11,894 nucleotides of DNA. It comes from Balneolaceae bacterium. GTDB lineage: Bacteria; Bacteroidota; Rhodothermia; Balneolales; Balneolaceae. Positions 1-6,717 of the stretch are shown here, piece by piece. Below the pieces are notes generated by a model. That model had not been told where the DNA came from. It did no database searches and was given only the letters and a program-made list of their open reading frames with translations. Within the stretch, counting starts at the first letter, position 1, and every line of letters starts with the position of its first letter. Made by a program: the position numbers and the translations under genes. The stretch is taken from contig SKGY01000201.1 in NCBI GenBank assembly GCA_007117235.1, positions 1 to 11,894 on the forward strand. The letters are read 5' to 3'.

Positions 1-195
1 ACGGGCCCATATGACGCCTCACGGGGCGTAGTGCTGGGATGGGTTGATGGACAGATCAGAAGCTACATGCCCGAACAGAGCGGGGTAAACATCACAGGGG
101 AGATACGAAACATTCGGTCAATTCATACCCAGAATGGAAAGAGAATTGTTATTTCAAGGTTTGATGATGCACCTGTGGTTCTCTCATTCGACTGA
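1..195 (+). CDS. C-terminal fragment, probable VCBS/FG-GAP repeat secreted protein (5' partial)
   Basis: Frame 1 is open from the first base to the TGA at 193-195 and gives 64 residues, starting TGPYDASRGVVLGWVDG and ending APVVLSFD. The ending, in which a short stretch of the form IRNIRSIHTQNGKRIVISRF precedes a hydrophobic tail, resembles the last strands of the large (about 1,100 residue) VCBS/FG-GAP plus ASPIC/UnbV proteins that accompany SusC/SusD systems in Bacteroidota-like bacteria. In those proteins the tail often reads like 'the values are kept in this record'. Only the tail is present, so the family call is an inference and the reading frame itself is better supported. The final codons (TTC GAC TGA) lie inside the left arm of a hairpin element, so that repeat supplies the stop. 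The gene converges on the GH65 gene. Confidence 0.55.
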   Translation, partial: TGPYDASRGVVLGWVDGQIRSYMPEQSGVNITGEIRNIRSIHTQNGKRIVISRFDDAPVVLSFD

Positions 196-242
196 CGAGT
201 GTTCCTCACTAGAATGGTGAGCAGTGCCACTCGTATGTCGAA
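185..242. repeat. Hairpin element, copy 1 (REP/MITE-like)
   Basis: The left arm ATTCGACTGACGAGT (186-200) pairs with ACTCGTATGTCGAA (229-242), with two mismatches. A nested stem CTCAC/GTGAG lies inside. The arm and the internal TCCT...ATGGTG pattern recur in copy 2 at 267-332. The left arm contains the stop codon of the upstream gene. It may act as a transcription terminator between convergent genes, but no clear T-run follows. Confidence 0.7.
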
Positions 243-266
243 CCCTAGCTGCGAGGTCGGCTGCTA

Positions 267-332
267 AATTCGACTGACGAGTAGTCCTGGGTATTATGGT
301 GTAAATGGGAATTACCACTCGTCAGTCGAATT
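267..332. repeat. Hairpin element, copy 2 (perfect 16-bp arms)
   Basis: AATTCGACTGACGAGT (267-282) and its exact reverse complement ACTCGTCAGTCGAATT (317-332) enclose a 34-base loop. The element ends seven bases from the last base of the minus-strand GH65 stop codon, so it is well placed to end GH65 transcription. It shares its arms and scattered loop bases with the element at 185-242, so the pair look like two members of one mobile or amplified family. Confidence 0.8.
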
Positions 333-338
333 CTGGTT

Positions 339-2363
339 CTAACGCCGATTTTCAAATGTTAATCCATCAACGCCTACGCCTGTGATGGTTATTGAGTTCC
401 ATGAAGAGGGCAGCGGTGTTTCAACCTGAATAATGCCTTCATCGGTAAGCTGAAGTCCTCCAAAACCATTTAAAATTGCCTGAAGCATTCCACCGGCACC
501 AGTAGCAAAGTATGGATTTGTTCCGCCGGCAACTTCGGCAATTACTCCGAATGGAGGTAGAAGGTTCGGGCGATATCCTTTATGAAATAGTTCATAGGCC
601 TCATCAGCATTTCCTAAGCGAGAACTGATAACAGAGTAAACCGAGTGGGTCATAGCTGGCCCGAGCGGATCAACTCGCTGCTGATAATAGTCCAGATTTT
701 TTCTCATTTGAGCAGGGTCTGTAACGAGTCCTAGCGGGTGAGTCAATAGATTCACATCCGCCTGTTTGATCATTTCTCCTTCATAGGTAGCATGTTCCTG
801 AACGGTTCCATCAGGAAATTCGAGTATTGGAATGCGATCTGCAACGTATGTCCACATTGGGTCGGCTTCCACTCCCAATACACCGGCTGCTTTTGTTGCA
901 TGGCGAAGTACGTTAATAGCAGTACCATTTGTAAATGCATTGTTGTCAACGTTTTCAGCGTGTTCATCTGCTGCAACCACGTTAATGATATCAAACTCAC
1001 CCCGATCATTTTCTTCAACTCTGCTCAGCCAAAACTCGGCAACTTCCTGAAGAAGAGGGAACCCATCCTGTTCCAGCCAATCTACATCTTGCGTAACCTG
1101 AAAGTAGTTCCATGCAGCTATTCCAACAACAGCAGTAATATGATGCTGAAATGGACCGGTTAACGCCCAGAAAGGAGTTGCTTCTTCACCAATGTCATTC
1201 GACTCCCAGGGAAACATAGCACCTCTAAATCCATGACTGAATGCCTTCATTCGGGCTCCATCAATTCGGTCTGTTCGGTAATCAACTATTGATCGTGCCA
1301 ATTCAGGCTGCATCATAAGAATTGGAGGATACATCCAAATTTCAGTATCCCAGAAAACATGTCCGTTATAGCCAAGTCCAGACAGTCCCATCGGTGACAG
1401 ACTTAGTCGTGATCCTTCCCTGACAAATGAGTAGAGATGATAAAGTGCTGATCGTACATCCAGCTGATCACGCTCATTACCTTCTATAATAATGTCACTT
1501 TCCCATAATTTATCCCAGGCCGCATTATGGCGTGCTAGTAATCTGTCACGACCTTCAAGCATAGCAAATACGCTAAGTCGTTCAGCTTCACTCTGAGGGT
1601 CTGAAAAATGTTCGGTTGAAGTCGCAGAACTGACAACGGTAAAACGATACGTTTCACCGCGTTTTAACTCTTTTGTGAGGTGAACAAGATGCCGGTTGTG
1701 GTCCCAATCTTCGTGCACGTAGTATGGAATTTCATCTTCTTCAAACAGGAAGCTGTTGGAAACAGCAATCGTATGCTTACCGGTAGGGCTGTCAGCTACT
1801 GAAGTCAGAAGTGGAATTTTAACATGCGGACGATCGATGATTGAATAGTAATTTCTTACGTCTCTAAGATGATCAGGAGCTTCAATTTCGTTGGTCATTC
1901 TGATCGTTACATCTTTCAGTGCAGTCACCTCCATTTCGATCATACTTGTGAAAGGAAGATTTCTGAGTGCTCTTGTTTGATATACAACCTCTACTTTTCC
2001 GGCGTGACTGAAAGTGGTTTCGAAATAGGCATTTCTCATATTCAGTCTCTGTTCCATATTGGTAACGTTGCCCGAATTTATTCGGGTTCTGTCAACATCG
2101 AGCTGCATACCGGCGAAATTAAACCCTTTCAAAATATTGGATACCCTGCCTCGACCGTAATAATCATAAACGCCATTGAGAACGGTTTCACTGACCTGCA
2201 ATGGTTCGGCAGCAGATACGATTCCAATCATTCCATTTGCTACTGTTATCCCGTAATAGCTATTGGGATCAATTTCATCTGCTTCAAGTATCCAGCCACC
2301 GTTTTGGGAGAACCCGATTAATGGAAAAAGAAGTAGATAGGTGAGGAGTAAGTATTTTTTCAT
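339..2363 (-). CDS. Exported GH65 family alpha-glucoside hydrolase (kojibiose hydrolase/acid trehalase type)
   Basis: This is a 674-residue protein with a signal peptide (MKKYLLLTYLLLFPLIGFSQ), so it should act in the periplasm or outside the cell. An N-terminal beta-sandwich region (about 25-270) precedes the (alpha/alpha)6 barrel (about 305-660). Family landmarks are GHVFWDTEIWM at 334-344, DEHAENVDNNAFTN at 466-479 with the probable catalytic acid Glu467, and KQADV at 533-537. GH65 contains both phosphorylases and inverting hydrolases. Glu610 in VIAEVAGG falls where hydrolases such as the Flavobacterium johnsoniae kojibiose hydrolase carry their general base, and export also argues against phosphorolysis. 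Likely substrates are alpha-linked glucose disaccharides, but the linkage cannot be read from sequence. It lies on the same strand as the permease at 3798-5144, with the transposase region between them. The start follows from the signal peptide; AGGGAT sits directly before the ATG. Confidence 0.88.
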   Translation of the reverse strand: MKKYLLLTYLLLFPLIGFSQNGGWILEADEIDPNSYYGITVANGMIGIVSAAEPLQVSETVLNGVYDYYGRGRVSNILKGFNFAGMQLDVDRTRINSGNVTNMEQRLNMRNAYFETTFSHAGKVEVVYQTRALRNLPFTSMIEMEVTALKDVTIRMTNEIEAPDHLRDVRNYYSIIDRPHVKIPLLTSVADSPTGKHTIAVSNSFLFEEDEIPYYVHEDWDHNRHLVHLTKELKRGETYRFTVVSSATSTEHFSDPQSEAERLSVFAMLEGRDRLLARHNAAWDKLWESDIIIEGNERDQLDVRSALYHLYSFVREGSRLSLSPMGLSGLGYNGHVFWDTEIWMYPPILMMQPELARSIVDYRTDRIDGARMKAFSHGFRGAMFPWESNDIGEEATPFWALTGPFQHHITAVVGIAAWNYFQVTQDVDWLEQDGFPLLQEVAEFWLSRVEENDRGEFDIINVVAADEHAENVDNNAFTNGTAINVLRHATKAAGVLGVEADPMWTYVADRIPILEFPDGTVQEHATYEGEMIKQADVNLLTHPLGLVTDPAQMRKNLDYYQQRVDPLGPAMTHSVYSVISSRLGNADEAYELFHKGYRPNLLPPFGVIAEVAGGTNPYFATGAGGMLQAILNGFGGLQLTDEGIIQVETPLPSSWNSITITGVGVDGLTFENRR

Positions 2364-2464
2364 ATCCCTAAAATTTGTGTCTTTAAAAGGTTAACGACAG
2401 GAATCTACGTTTTTAGAATTTACCTGCAAAATAAAGGGGTATAGAAAATTTAGGGTTCGATTTA

Positions 2465-2475
2465 GACTGAAAGCC
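2465..2475. repeat. Degenerate REP-like palindrome, GAA loop
   Basis: GACTGAAAGCC resembles the cleaner copies at 3553-3567 and 3620-3636 (GGCT-GAA-AGCC) but has one mismatched stem pair. It is the outermost copy on the left of the transposase. Confidence 0.4.
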
Positions 2476-2523
2476 AGAAAAAAAGATGGCAATCCGCTAA
2501 TCGACGGATCAAGAAAGTACCAA

Positions 2524-2536
2524 AGGCTGTAAGCCT
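2524..2536 (+). repeat. REP-like palindrome, GTA loop
   Basis: AGGCT-GTA-AGCCT: a five-base stem with a three-base loop. The same unit recurs 69 bases on, with a longer stem, at 2593-2607. A short hairpin of this type flanking a Y1 transposase is the usual arrangement for REP sequences. Confidence 0.65.
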
Positions 2537-2552
2537 GTAAATAGAAAATAAG

Positions 2553-2563
2553 AGGCAGCGCCT
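2553..2563. repeat. REP-like palindrome, AGC loop
   Basis: AGGC-AGC-GCCT: a four-base stem with a three-base loop, between the two GTA-loop copies. It is shorter than the others and could be chance, but its size and place fit the series. Confidence 0.35.
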
Positions 2564-2592
2564 AACCATGTTCTAAATTATGATAATCCAAA

Positions 2593-2607
2593 CAGGCTGT
2601 AAGCCTG
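2593..2607 (+). repeat. REP-like palindrome, GTA loop
   Basis: CAGGCT-GTA-AGCCTG: a six-base perfect stem followed by CGATAG. The same CGATAG tail follows the copy at 3620-3636, so the repeat unit extends beyond the stem. Confidence 0.7.
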
Positions 2608-2723
2608 CGATAGCCAGTCACTCTCAATACACCAGAAATTTCTAAAATAATTCTGTAAGGATTTGCTTAAATCTCATTCATACTATCAGAGGAACAACTA
2701 AACAAAATAAAAAGAGGGAACTC

Positions 2724-3185
2724 ATGAGCCAATCACTATCACAGCTCTACGTACACCTGGTCTTTTCTACCAAGGGAAGAAAACCGGGTATTTTACCTGA
2801 GATTAAAGATGATTTACATGCCTACATAGCCGGAATTTTGGAGAATTACGAGAGTCCGACCTTAATTATCAATTCTGTGCTTGATCACATGCATATTCTG
2901 TTCAGGTTATCCAAGAATATTACCCTTTCGAAAGTTGTGGAAGAGGTTAAGAAAGAGTCATCGAAATGGATGAAAAGAAAAGTGGTTTCAACGAATGGGT
3001 ATAAATTTTCATGGCAAATTGGGTATGGTGCGTTTTCAGTAAGTGGTTTAAAAGTAAGTACGGTTGAAAGGTATATTGCAAGGCAAGAGGAGCATCATTT
3101 AAAGGTCAATTTCAGAAAAGAGGTTGAGAAGTTTATGAAGGAGTATGATGTAGTGGAGTATGACCCGGAATATTTTTGGAGGTAG
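2724..3185 (+). CDS. IS200/IS605-like Y1 transposase, REP-associated tyrosine transposase (RAYT) type
   Basis: This 153-residue single-domain protein belongs to the Y1 (HUH) family, which cuts and joins single-stranded DNA at hairpins. The metal-binding HUH motif is His55-Met-His57 in DHMHILF. The probable nucleophile is Tyr117 in VERYIARQEEHH. The opening MSQSLSQLYVHLVFSTK and the segment FSWQIGYGAFSVS (95-107) are typical of short transposases of this kind. AGAGGG lies five bases before the ATG, an unusually good ribosome binding site for this window. No tnpB/IscB partner and no subterminal IS200 ends are evident. Instead the gene is ringed by many small palindromes, in opposite orientation on the two sides, which fits a RAYT that mobilises REPs in trans. 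The reading frame looks intact. Confidence 0.88.
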   Translation: MSQSLSQLYVHLVFSTKGRKPGILPEIKDDLHAYIAGILENYESPTLIINSVLDHMHILFRLSKNITLSKVVEEVKKESSKWMKRKVVSTNGYKFSWQIGYGAFSVSGLKVSTVERYIARQEEHHLKVNFRKEVEKFMKEYDVVEYDPEYFWR

Positions 3186-3242
3186 ATAAAATCTTAATTT
3201 TTTGTAGCCGAGTTATTGGGGCATCTCTTAGTTCTGTCTGTT

Positions 3243-3259
3243 GCAGGCTTACAGCCTGC
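3243..3259 (-). repeat. REP-like palindrome, TAC loop
   Basis: GCAGGCT-TAC-AGCCTGC: a seven-base perfect stem. The loop is the reverse complement of the GTA loops upstream of the transposase, so this copy is inverted relative to those at 2524 and 2593. Confidence 0.7.
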
Positions 3260-3274
3260 TATTACTGACGTGAT

Positions 3275-3305
3275 CCACAACTTGGAGCGGTGCCCCAAGT
3301 TGTGG
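3275..3305. repeat. Long-stem hairpin, 11-bp arms
   Basis: CCACAACTTGG (3275-3285) and CCAAGTTGTGG (3295-3305) are exact reverse complements around a nine-base loop. It follows the transposase by 90 bases with no T-run after it. Decayed versions of its right arm precede the palindrome at 3425-3439 and end the second tandem unit, so it is part of a composite repeat. Confidence 0.75.
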
Positions 3306-3310
3306 TGTGT

Positions 3311-3539
3311 CAGACTTACAGTCTGTCCATCATGACATAATATCTTGCTCGGTATTTCAGGCTTCGCACCAGTCAAGATGGCTAAGATTCACTTTCTTTG
3401 GAATAGCTCCAAATTATGGCCTTGCAGACTTACAGTCTGTCCATCATGACATGATATCTTGCTCGGATATTTCAGGCTTTGCACCTGTCAGGATTGTTAG
3501 AATTCTTTTTCTTTTGAGTTGCTCTAAGTTTTGGTCTTG
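3311..3539. repeat. Tandem duplication of a 114/115-base unit with a palindrome at its head
   Basis: Copy 1 is 3311-3424 and copy 2 is 3425-3539. Each starts with CAGACT-TAC-AGTCTG (3311-3325, 3425-3439). The first 55 or so bases are nearly identical (one substitution and one indel), while the distal half has diverged more. Each ends with a TTNTGG..CTTG motif that echoes the right arm of the hairpin at 3275-3305. The stem differs from the GCAGGCT copies by a compensated pair change, so pairing is preserved. Confidence 0.75.
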
Positions 3540-3552
3540 CTGTTAATCTATA

Positions 3553-3567
3553 CTGGCTGAAAGCCAG
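3553..3567 (+). repeat. REP-like palindrome, GAA loop
   Basis: CTGGCT-GAA-AGCCAG: a six-base perfect stem with a GAA loop. It differs from the CAGGCT copies by compensated changes on both arms. Confidence 0.65.
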
Positions 3568-3572
3568 AGACA

Positions 3573-3603
3573 TCAAAACTTAGGGCATCGTCCCAAGTTT
3601 TGA
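3573..3603. repeat. Long-stem hairpin with one bulge
   Basis: TCAAAACTT plus GGG on the left pair with CCC plus AAGTTTTGA on the right, giving 12 pairs with one bulged A (3582) around the loop CATCGT. It is a diverged relative of the hairpin at 3275-3305. Confidence 0.65.
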
Positions 3604-3619
3604 AATCCTGAAAAAGAAT

Positions 3620-3636
3620 GCAGGCTGAAAGCCTGC
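3620..3636 (+). repeat. REP-like palindrome, GAA loop
   Basis: GCAGGCT-GAA-AGCCTGC: a seven-base perfect stem, followed by GATAG as at 2593-2607. It is the outermost copy on the right. Confidence 0.7.
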
Positions 3637-3735
3637 GATAGACGAATAGAAGCAAAATCCCAAATCCGGATTAATTACTCCACCATGCTTTGGCGGAGCA
3701 CTTAATACCAAGGATCTTATCTATTATGCACCACA

Positions 3736-3767
3736 AAAAGAAAAGCCCGGCAATGGGGCCGGGCTTT
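3736..3767 (-). terminator. Intrinsic terminator of the permease gene
   Basis: AAAGCCCGGC (3742-3751) and GCCGGGCTTT (3758-3767) form a perfect ten-pair GC-rich stem with a six-base loop. Read on the minus strand it is followed by a T-rich run (complement of ACAAAAAGAAAA). It lies 30 bases after the permease stop. Confidence 0.85.
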
Positions 3768-3797
3768 CGTGAAAATTTTAATTTGGTTGACTGATTA

Positions 3798-5144
3798 TCA
3801 GCCAACAGTGCCGGGACTTGTTTCACCCGGGTCTGCATCAACCAGTGAAGATACATTTGGATCGATGGTTTCGGCCTCAACTTTATCATCCCAGAAGAAG
3901 ATAAAGAAGAAGATGGCTACACCCAGAGCCGCAATGGCCGGCATGATCCAGAAAGAAAAGGCACCATCAAGCCATCCTTGTTCAGTGGCGCCATCCAGTT
4001 CAATTCTGTCGCCCCACCATCCTAGCATATAATTACCGATCAGCATACCTACTCCATATGTTAACAGGTTAAAGAAACCCTGTGCACTTGCCCGAAGACT
4101 TTTAGGTGCTTTTTTCTCAACATAGAGTTGACCGGTTACAAAGAAAAAGTCGTAACAGACACCGTGGAGTGCAATACCGAGTATTATAAGGCCAACAGAC
4201 TCAGGAAAAATCCCGAATAGAAAATACCTTGCAGTCCATGCCAGCATCCCTACAAGGAGCATCCATTTTACACCGAGTCTTACAAGGAAGAAGGGCATGA
4301 GGATCATGAAAAATACTTCACTCATCTGCCCTATAGTCATAAAAGAAGGAGCTGCATCCCCGAAAGCTACAGCCGCAATAAAATCGTTGGTTCTTGCATA
4401 GTAGAATGCCAATGGAATACTGATCGCAAAACTACTGAATGAGAAGATGGCAAAGTTTTTATTGGTAAGCAGTTTAACAGCGTCGAGTCCGAGTGCTTCT
4501 GCAAGACTGAACTTTTTACCCTTCTCAGATGGTGGAGTAGCAGGAAGCGTGAAGCTGTAGATACCATATATCAGTGATATAACTGCCGACATATAAAGAG
4601 GAACTGCTGTAGACTGAATACCTGACTCAATGCCGGTGAACCAAGCAAGAATTGGAATGTTTACCCACCCAAGAATAGTCTGAGCAACAACAAATCCGGC
4701 AACAATCCAACCAATGGTCCCCCAAACACGAATTTTAGGAAACTCTTTGTCAGGATTACCAATATTGGCGAATGAGATGGCGTTTACAAGAGCAAGAGTA
4801 GGCATGTAAAGCATGAAATATGCGAACATGATCCATATAAAAGCTCCGGGTTCCGTGACACTGGCAGCGTACCAGAGAAGGCCTGCTCCAAGAATATGGC
4901 ATACTGCATTTACACGTTCTGCATTGAAATAGCGATCGGCAATAAGACCTACAAGTACCGGAGCCAAAACCGCAGCCCAGTTGTGAGTTGCATAAGATTG
5001 TCCAATAATGGTATTCAGCCCCTCTTCACCCTGAAAAATTTCAAGAAGGTAGACACCCATTGTTACAAAAAAACCACCCCATATGAAAAACTGAAGAAAC
5101 ATCATCAGGCTAAGCCTGGAAATAATAAAGCGATTAGAAGCCAT
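3798..5144 (-). CDS. MFS permease, nucleoside:H+ symporter (NupG-like) family
   Basis: This is a 448-residue polytopic membrane protein with about twelve hydrophobic segments. The opening (SRLSLMMFLQFFIWGGFFVT), GLIADRYFN in the loop after helix 2 and KIRVWGTIGWIVAGF in the middle of the N-terminal half are typical of the NupG/XapB symporter family. Members of this family in Bacteroidota-like bacteria often lie beside Gfo/Idh oxidoreductases and TIM-barrel isomerases, and probably import sugars or glycosides rather than nucleosides; the substrate here is inferred from context. The last 30 residues form an acidic cytoplasmic tail. The gene is divergent from the Gfo/Idh gene (163-base gap), reads toward the transposase region, and has its own terminator. 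Its ATG precedes the first membrane helix. Confidence 0.85.
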   Translation of the reverse strand: MASNRFIISRLSLMMFLQFFIWGGFFVTMGVYLLEIFQGEEGLNTIIGQSYATHNWAAVLAPVLVGLIADRYFNAERVNAVCHILGAGLLWYAASVTEPGAFIWIMFAYFMLYMPTLALVNAISFANIGNPDKEFPKIRVWGTIGWIVAGFVVAQTILGWVNIPILAWFTGIESGIQSTAVPLYMSAVISLIYGIYSFTLPATPPSEKGKKFSLAEALGLDAVKLLTNKNFAIFSFSSFAISIPLAFYYARTNDFIAAVAFGDAAPSFMTIGQMSEVFFMILMPFFLVRLGVKWMLLVGMLAWTARYFLFGIFPESVGLIILGIALHGVCYDFFFVTGQLYVEKKAPKSLRASAQGFFNLLTYGVGMLIGNYMLGWWGDRIELDGATEQGWLDGAFSFWIMPAIAALGVAIFFFIFFWDDKVEAETIDPNVSSLVDADPGETSPGTVG

Positions 5145-5307
5145 AGAATTTAATTTTATAGTCAGTTTGAATTGAGCTCAGTGAATATTCATCTTATCAA
5201 AGATAAGTGCAAGTAAAAACCTTTAATGATTGTTGCACTATTATTGAATCTTCTTTATCTGTACGAAGATTGAAAAAATTAAATGACTAACATTCAAAGA
5301 GTAAAAA
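5145..5307. promoter_or_regulatory. Divergent promoter region with a candidate operator
   Basis: This 163-base gap must hold start sites for both the permease (-) and the Gfo/Idh gene (+). It contains the perfect inverted repeat CTTATC-AAA-GATAAG (5193-5207) and the short palindromes TGAGCTCA (5173-5180) and GAATATTC (5183-5190). A weak promoter-like pair for the plus strand is TTGCAC (5233-5238) and TATCTG (5256-5261), 17 bases apart. A regulator binding the inverted repeat could control both operons; this is inference. Confidence 0.35.
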
Positions 5308-6465
5308 ATGGGCAAAAAACTTAAACTTGGAATGGTTGGCGGCGGCGTTGGCGCATTTATTGGCGAGGTTCATAGAAAAGCCGCATCACTTGATGGAAAG
5401 TATGAACTTGTTTGCGGTGCATTTAGCAGCAGTGCCGAGAAGTCTGAAAAAACGGGTAATGAATTGGGACTTGATCCGAATCGCGTGTATGGTTCATTTA
5501 AAGAGATGTTTGAGAATGAAGCATCACTGCCTGAAAGTGAAAGAATGGACGCAGTATCTATTGTTACTCCAAATCATGTCCATTTTGAGCCTGCAAAAAT
5601 GGCTCTCGAACACGGTTTTCATGTGATTATTGACAAGCCTCTTGCTTTCTCATTAGACGAGGCGAAAGAACTTAAAAAAATTGTAGAATCTACGGGCAAT
5701 GTCTTGGCATTGACACATACCTATACCGGTTATCCGATGATTAAGGAGGCCAGACACTATGTGAGTTCAGGGAAGCTTGGTTCTCTTCGTAAGATTTATG
5801 TTGAATATCCACAGGGATGGCTCTCGAGTGCACTTGAAGAGGAGGGTAATAAACAAGCCTCGTGGAGAACAGACCCAAGTAAATCAGGTGAAGGCGGAGC
5901 TATTGGTGATATTGGTACTCATGCAGCGAATCTTGCAGAATATGTTAGCGGACTTGAAATAACCCAGATTTGCGCCGATGTTAATATTGCAGTGAAAGGA
6001 AGACAGCTTGATGATGATTCAGCTGCGCTCCTCAAATTTAATAAGGATGTAAGCGGTGTCCTGATCGCAACACAGGTAGCAGCCGGTGAAGAGAATAATC
6101 TGAAGCTGCGTATCTACGGTGAAAAAGGTGGAGTTGAATGGACACACACCAATCCAAACACTCTGCTGTGGAAACCGCTTGATGAGCCTGTACAAATTTT
6201 ACGGGCAGGCACAGGTTATCTATCAGAAGCTGCTACTTCAAATACCCGGCTTCCGGCCGGACACCCAGAAGGATACCTTGAAGCGTTTGCAAATATCTAC
6301 GTTGCTTTCCACGATGCTGTTCAGGATTTTAAATCGGGCAGTTATAAATCTGTCAATGATTACGATTTTCCCAATGTTGATGACGGTATTCGCGGAATGG
6401 CATTTGTATCAACGATGGTGAAATCAAACAATTCCGATAAGAAGTGGACGGAGTTTGTGGTTTAG
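5308..6465 (+). CDS. Gfo/Idh/MocA family NAD(P)-dependent sugar dehydrogenase
   Basis: This 385-residue protein has an N-terminal Rossmann domain (about 5-130) with the dinucleotide loop GMVGGGVGAFIG (8-19) and a C-terminal alpha/beta substrate domain. The catalytic lysine motif is Asp109-Lys110-Pro111, and GDIGTHA (200-206) carries Asp201 and His205 of the usual substrate/proton-relay pair. Such enzymes oxidise or reduce sugar or inositol hydroxyls. Placed with a TIM-barrel isomerase, a permease and a GH65 enzyme, it resembles E. coli YcjS, a glucoside 3-dehydrogenase; that assignment rests on neighbourhood. It is probably cytoplasmic, since no signal peptide is present. The downstream isomerase is on the same strand 252 bases away, with a repeat element between. 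The ATG is followed directly by the first beta strand, which supports this start. Confidence 0.88.
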   Translation: MGKKLKLGMVGGGVGAFIGEVHRKAASLDGKYELVCGAFSSSAEKSEKTGNELGLDPNRVYGSFKEMFENEASLPESERMDAVSIVTPNHVHFEPAKMALEHGFHVIIDKPLAFSLDEAKELKKIVESTGNVLALTHTYTGYPMIKEARHYVSSGKLGSLRKIYVEYPQGWLSSALEEEGNKQASWRTDPSKSGEGGAIGDIGTHAANLAEYVSGLEITQICADVNIAVKGRQLDDDSAALLKFNKDVSGVLIATQVAAGEENNLKLRIYGEKGGVEWTHTNPNTLLWKPLDEPVQILRAGTGYLSEAATSNTRLPAGHPEGYLEAFANIYVAFHDAVQDFKSGSYKSVNDYDFPNVDDGIRGMAFVSTMVKSNNSDKKWTEFVV

Positions 6466-6478
6466 GCTATGGACTAAG

Positions 6479-6673
6479 TCCCCTCTTGAGAGGGGATACA
6501 GGGGTGTGTTGATTAAGGTAAATGTGCTTAAAAAACAAACGTTACTTTTTAAAATTCATGAACACACCCCTTGCCTGGCAAAGCTGGCATTGCCACTTTG
6601 TCTGCGCTTTTTCACTAACGCGCCTGTCTGCCGACAAGGCAGGTTCAAAAAATGAGCCCCTCTCTAGTGGGGA
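6479..6673. repeat. MITE-like repeat with nested inverted arms
   Basis: The element starts with the palindrome TCCCCTCT-TG-AGAGGGGA (6479-6496). AGGGGTGTGTT (6500-6510) is exactly reverse-complemented at 6561-6571, and a similar but imperfect palindrome CCCCTCTCTAGTGGGG (6657-6672) closes it. A further imperfect stem lies around 6623-6643 (CCTGTCT.../...AGGCAGG). Very similar 'CCCCTCTTGAGAGGGG...AACACACCCC' blocks are, as I recall, frequent in Bacteroidota-like genomes. It separates two genes that otherwise look co-transcribed and creates spurious open frames. Confidence 0.7.
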
Positions 6674-6717
6674 TTTTCTATAAAACATTTTCAACAAATA
6701 ACCAGAAATTAACCAAC

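Larger units (their letters stand above)
2364..2723. other. Intergenic region with REP-like palindromes upstream of the transposase
   Basis: This gene-free stretch lies between the divergent GH65 and transposase genes. It holds four small palindromes with 3-base loops (2465-2475 degenerate, 2524-2536, 2553-2563, 2593-2607) and must contain both promoters. I see no convincing -35/-10 pair and no other gene. Confidence 0.6.
3186..3797. other. Intergenic repeat field downstream of the transposase
   Basis: About 610 bases without a credible gene. It contains five triloop palindromes, two long-stem hairpins (3275-3305, 3573-3603), a 114/115-base tandem duplication (3311-3539) and, at the right, the terminator of the minus-strand permease. 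Short open frames here are just translated repeats. Confidence 0.75.

Noticed and set aside
792..1163. Plus-strand frames inside the GH65 gene
   Set aside because: They lie fully within a strongly supported minus-strand gene and have no recognisable domain.
3194..3546. Short open frames on both strands (3194-3376 minus, 3307-3546 plus)
   Set aside because: They translate the palindromes and tandem units; the plus-strand frame simply repeats SDLQSVHHD-like text twice. No start signal or family resemblance.
2465..3636. CRISPR array
   Set aside because: The repeats are short palindromes at irregular spacing and in both orientations, without equal-length unique spacers or cas genes.
6455..6655. 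66-codon frame between the Gfo/Idh and TIM-barrel genes
   Set aside because: It is the translated MITE-like repeat (KSPLERGYRGVL type text), overlaps the end of the dehydrogenase and has no ribosome binding site.
6652..6717. Longer N-terminus for the TIM-barrel gene from ATG 6652
   Set aside because: The extension lies in and just after the repeat and does not resemble a signal peptide or a barrel strand; ATG 6718 fits the fold.
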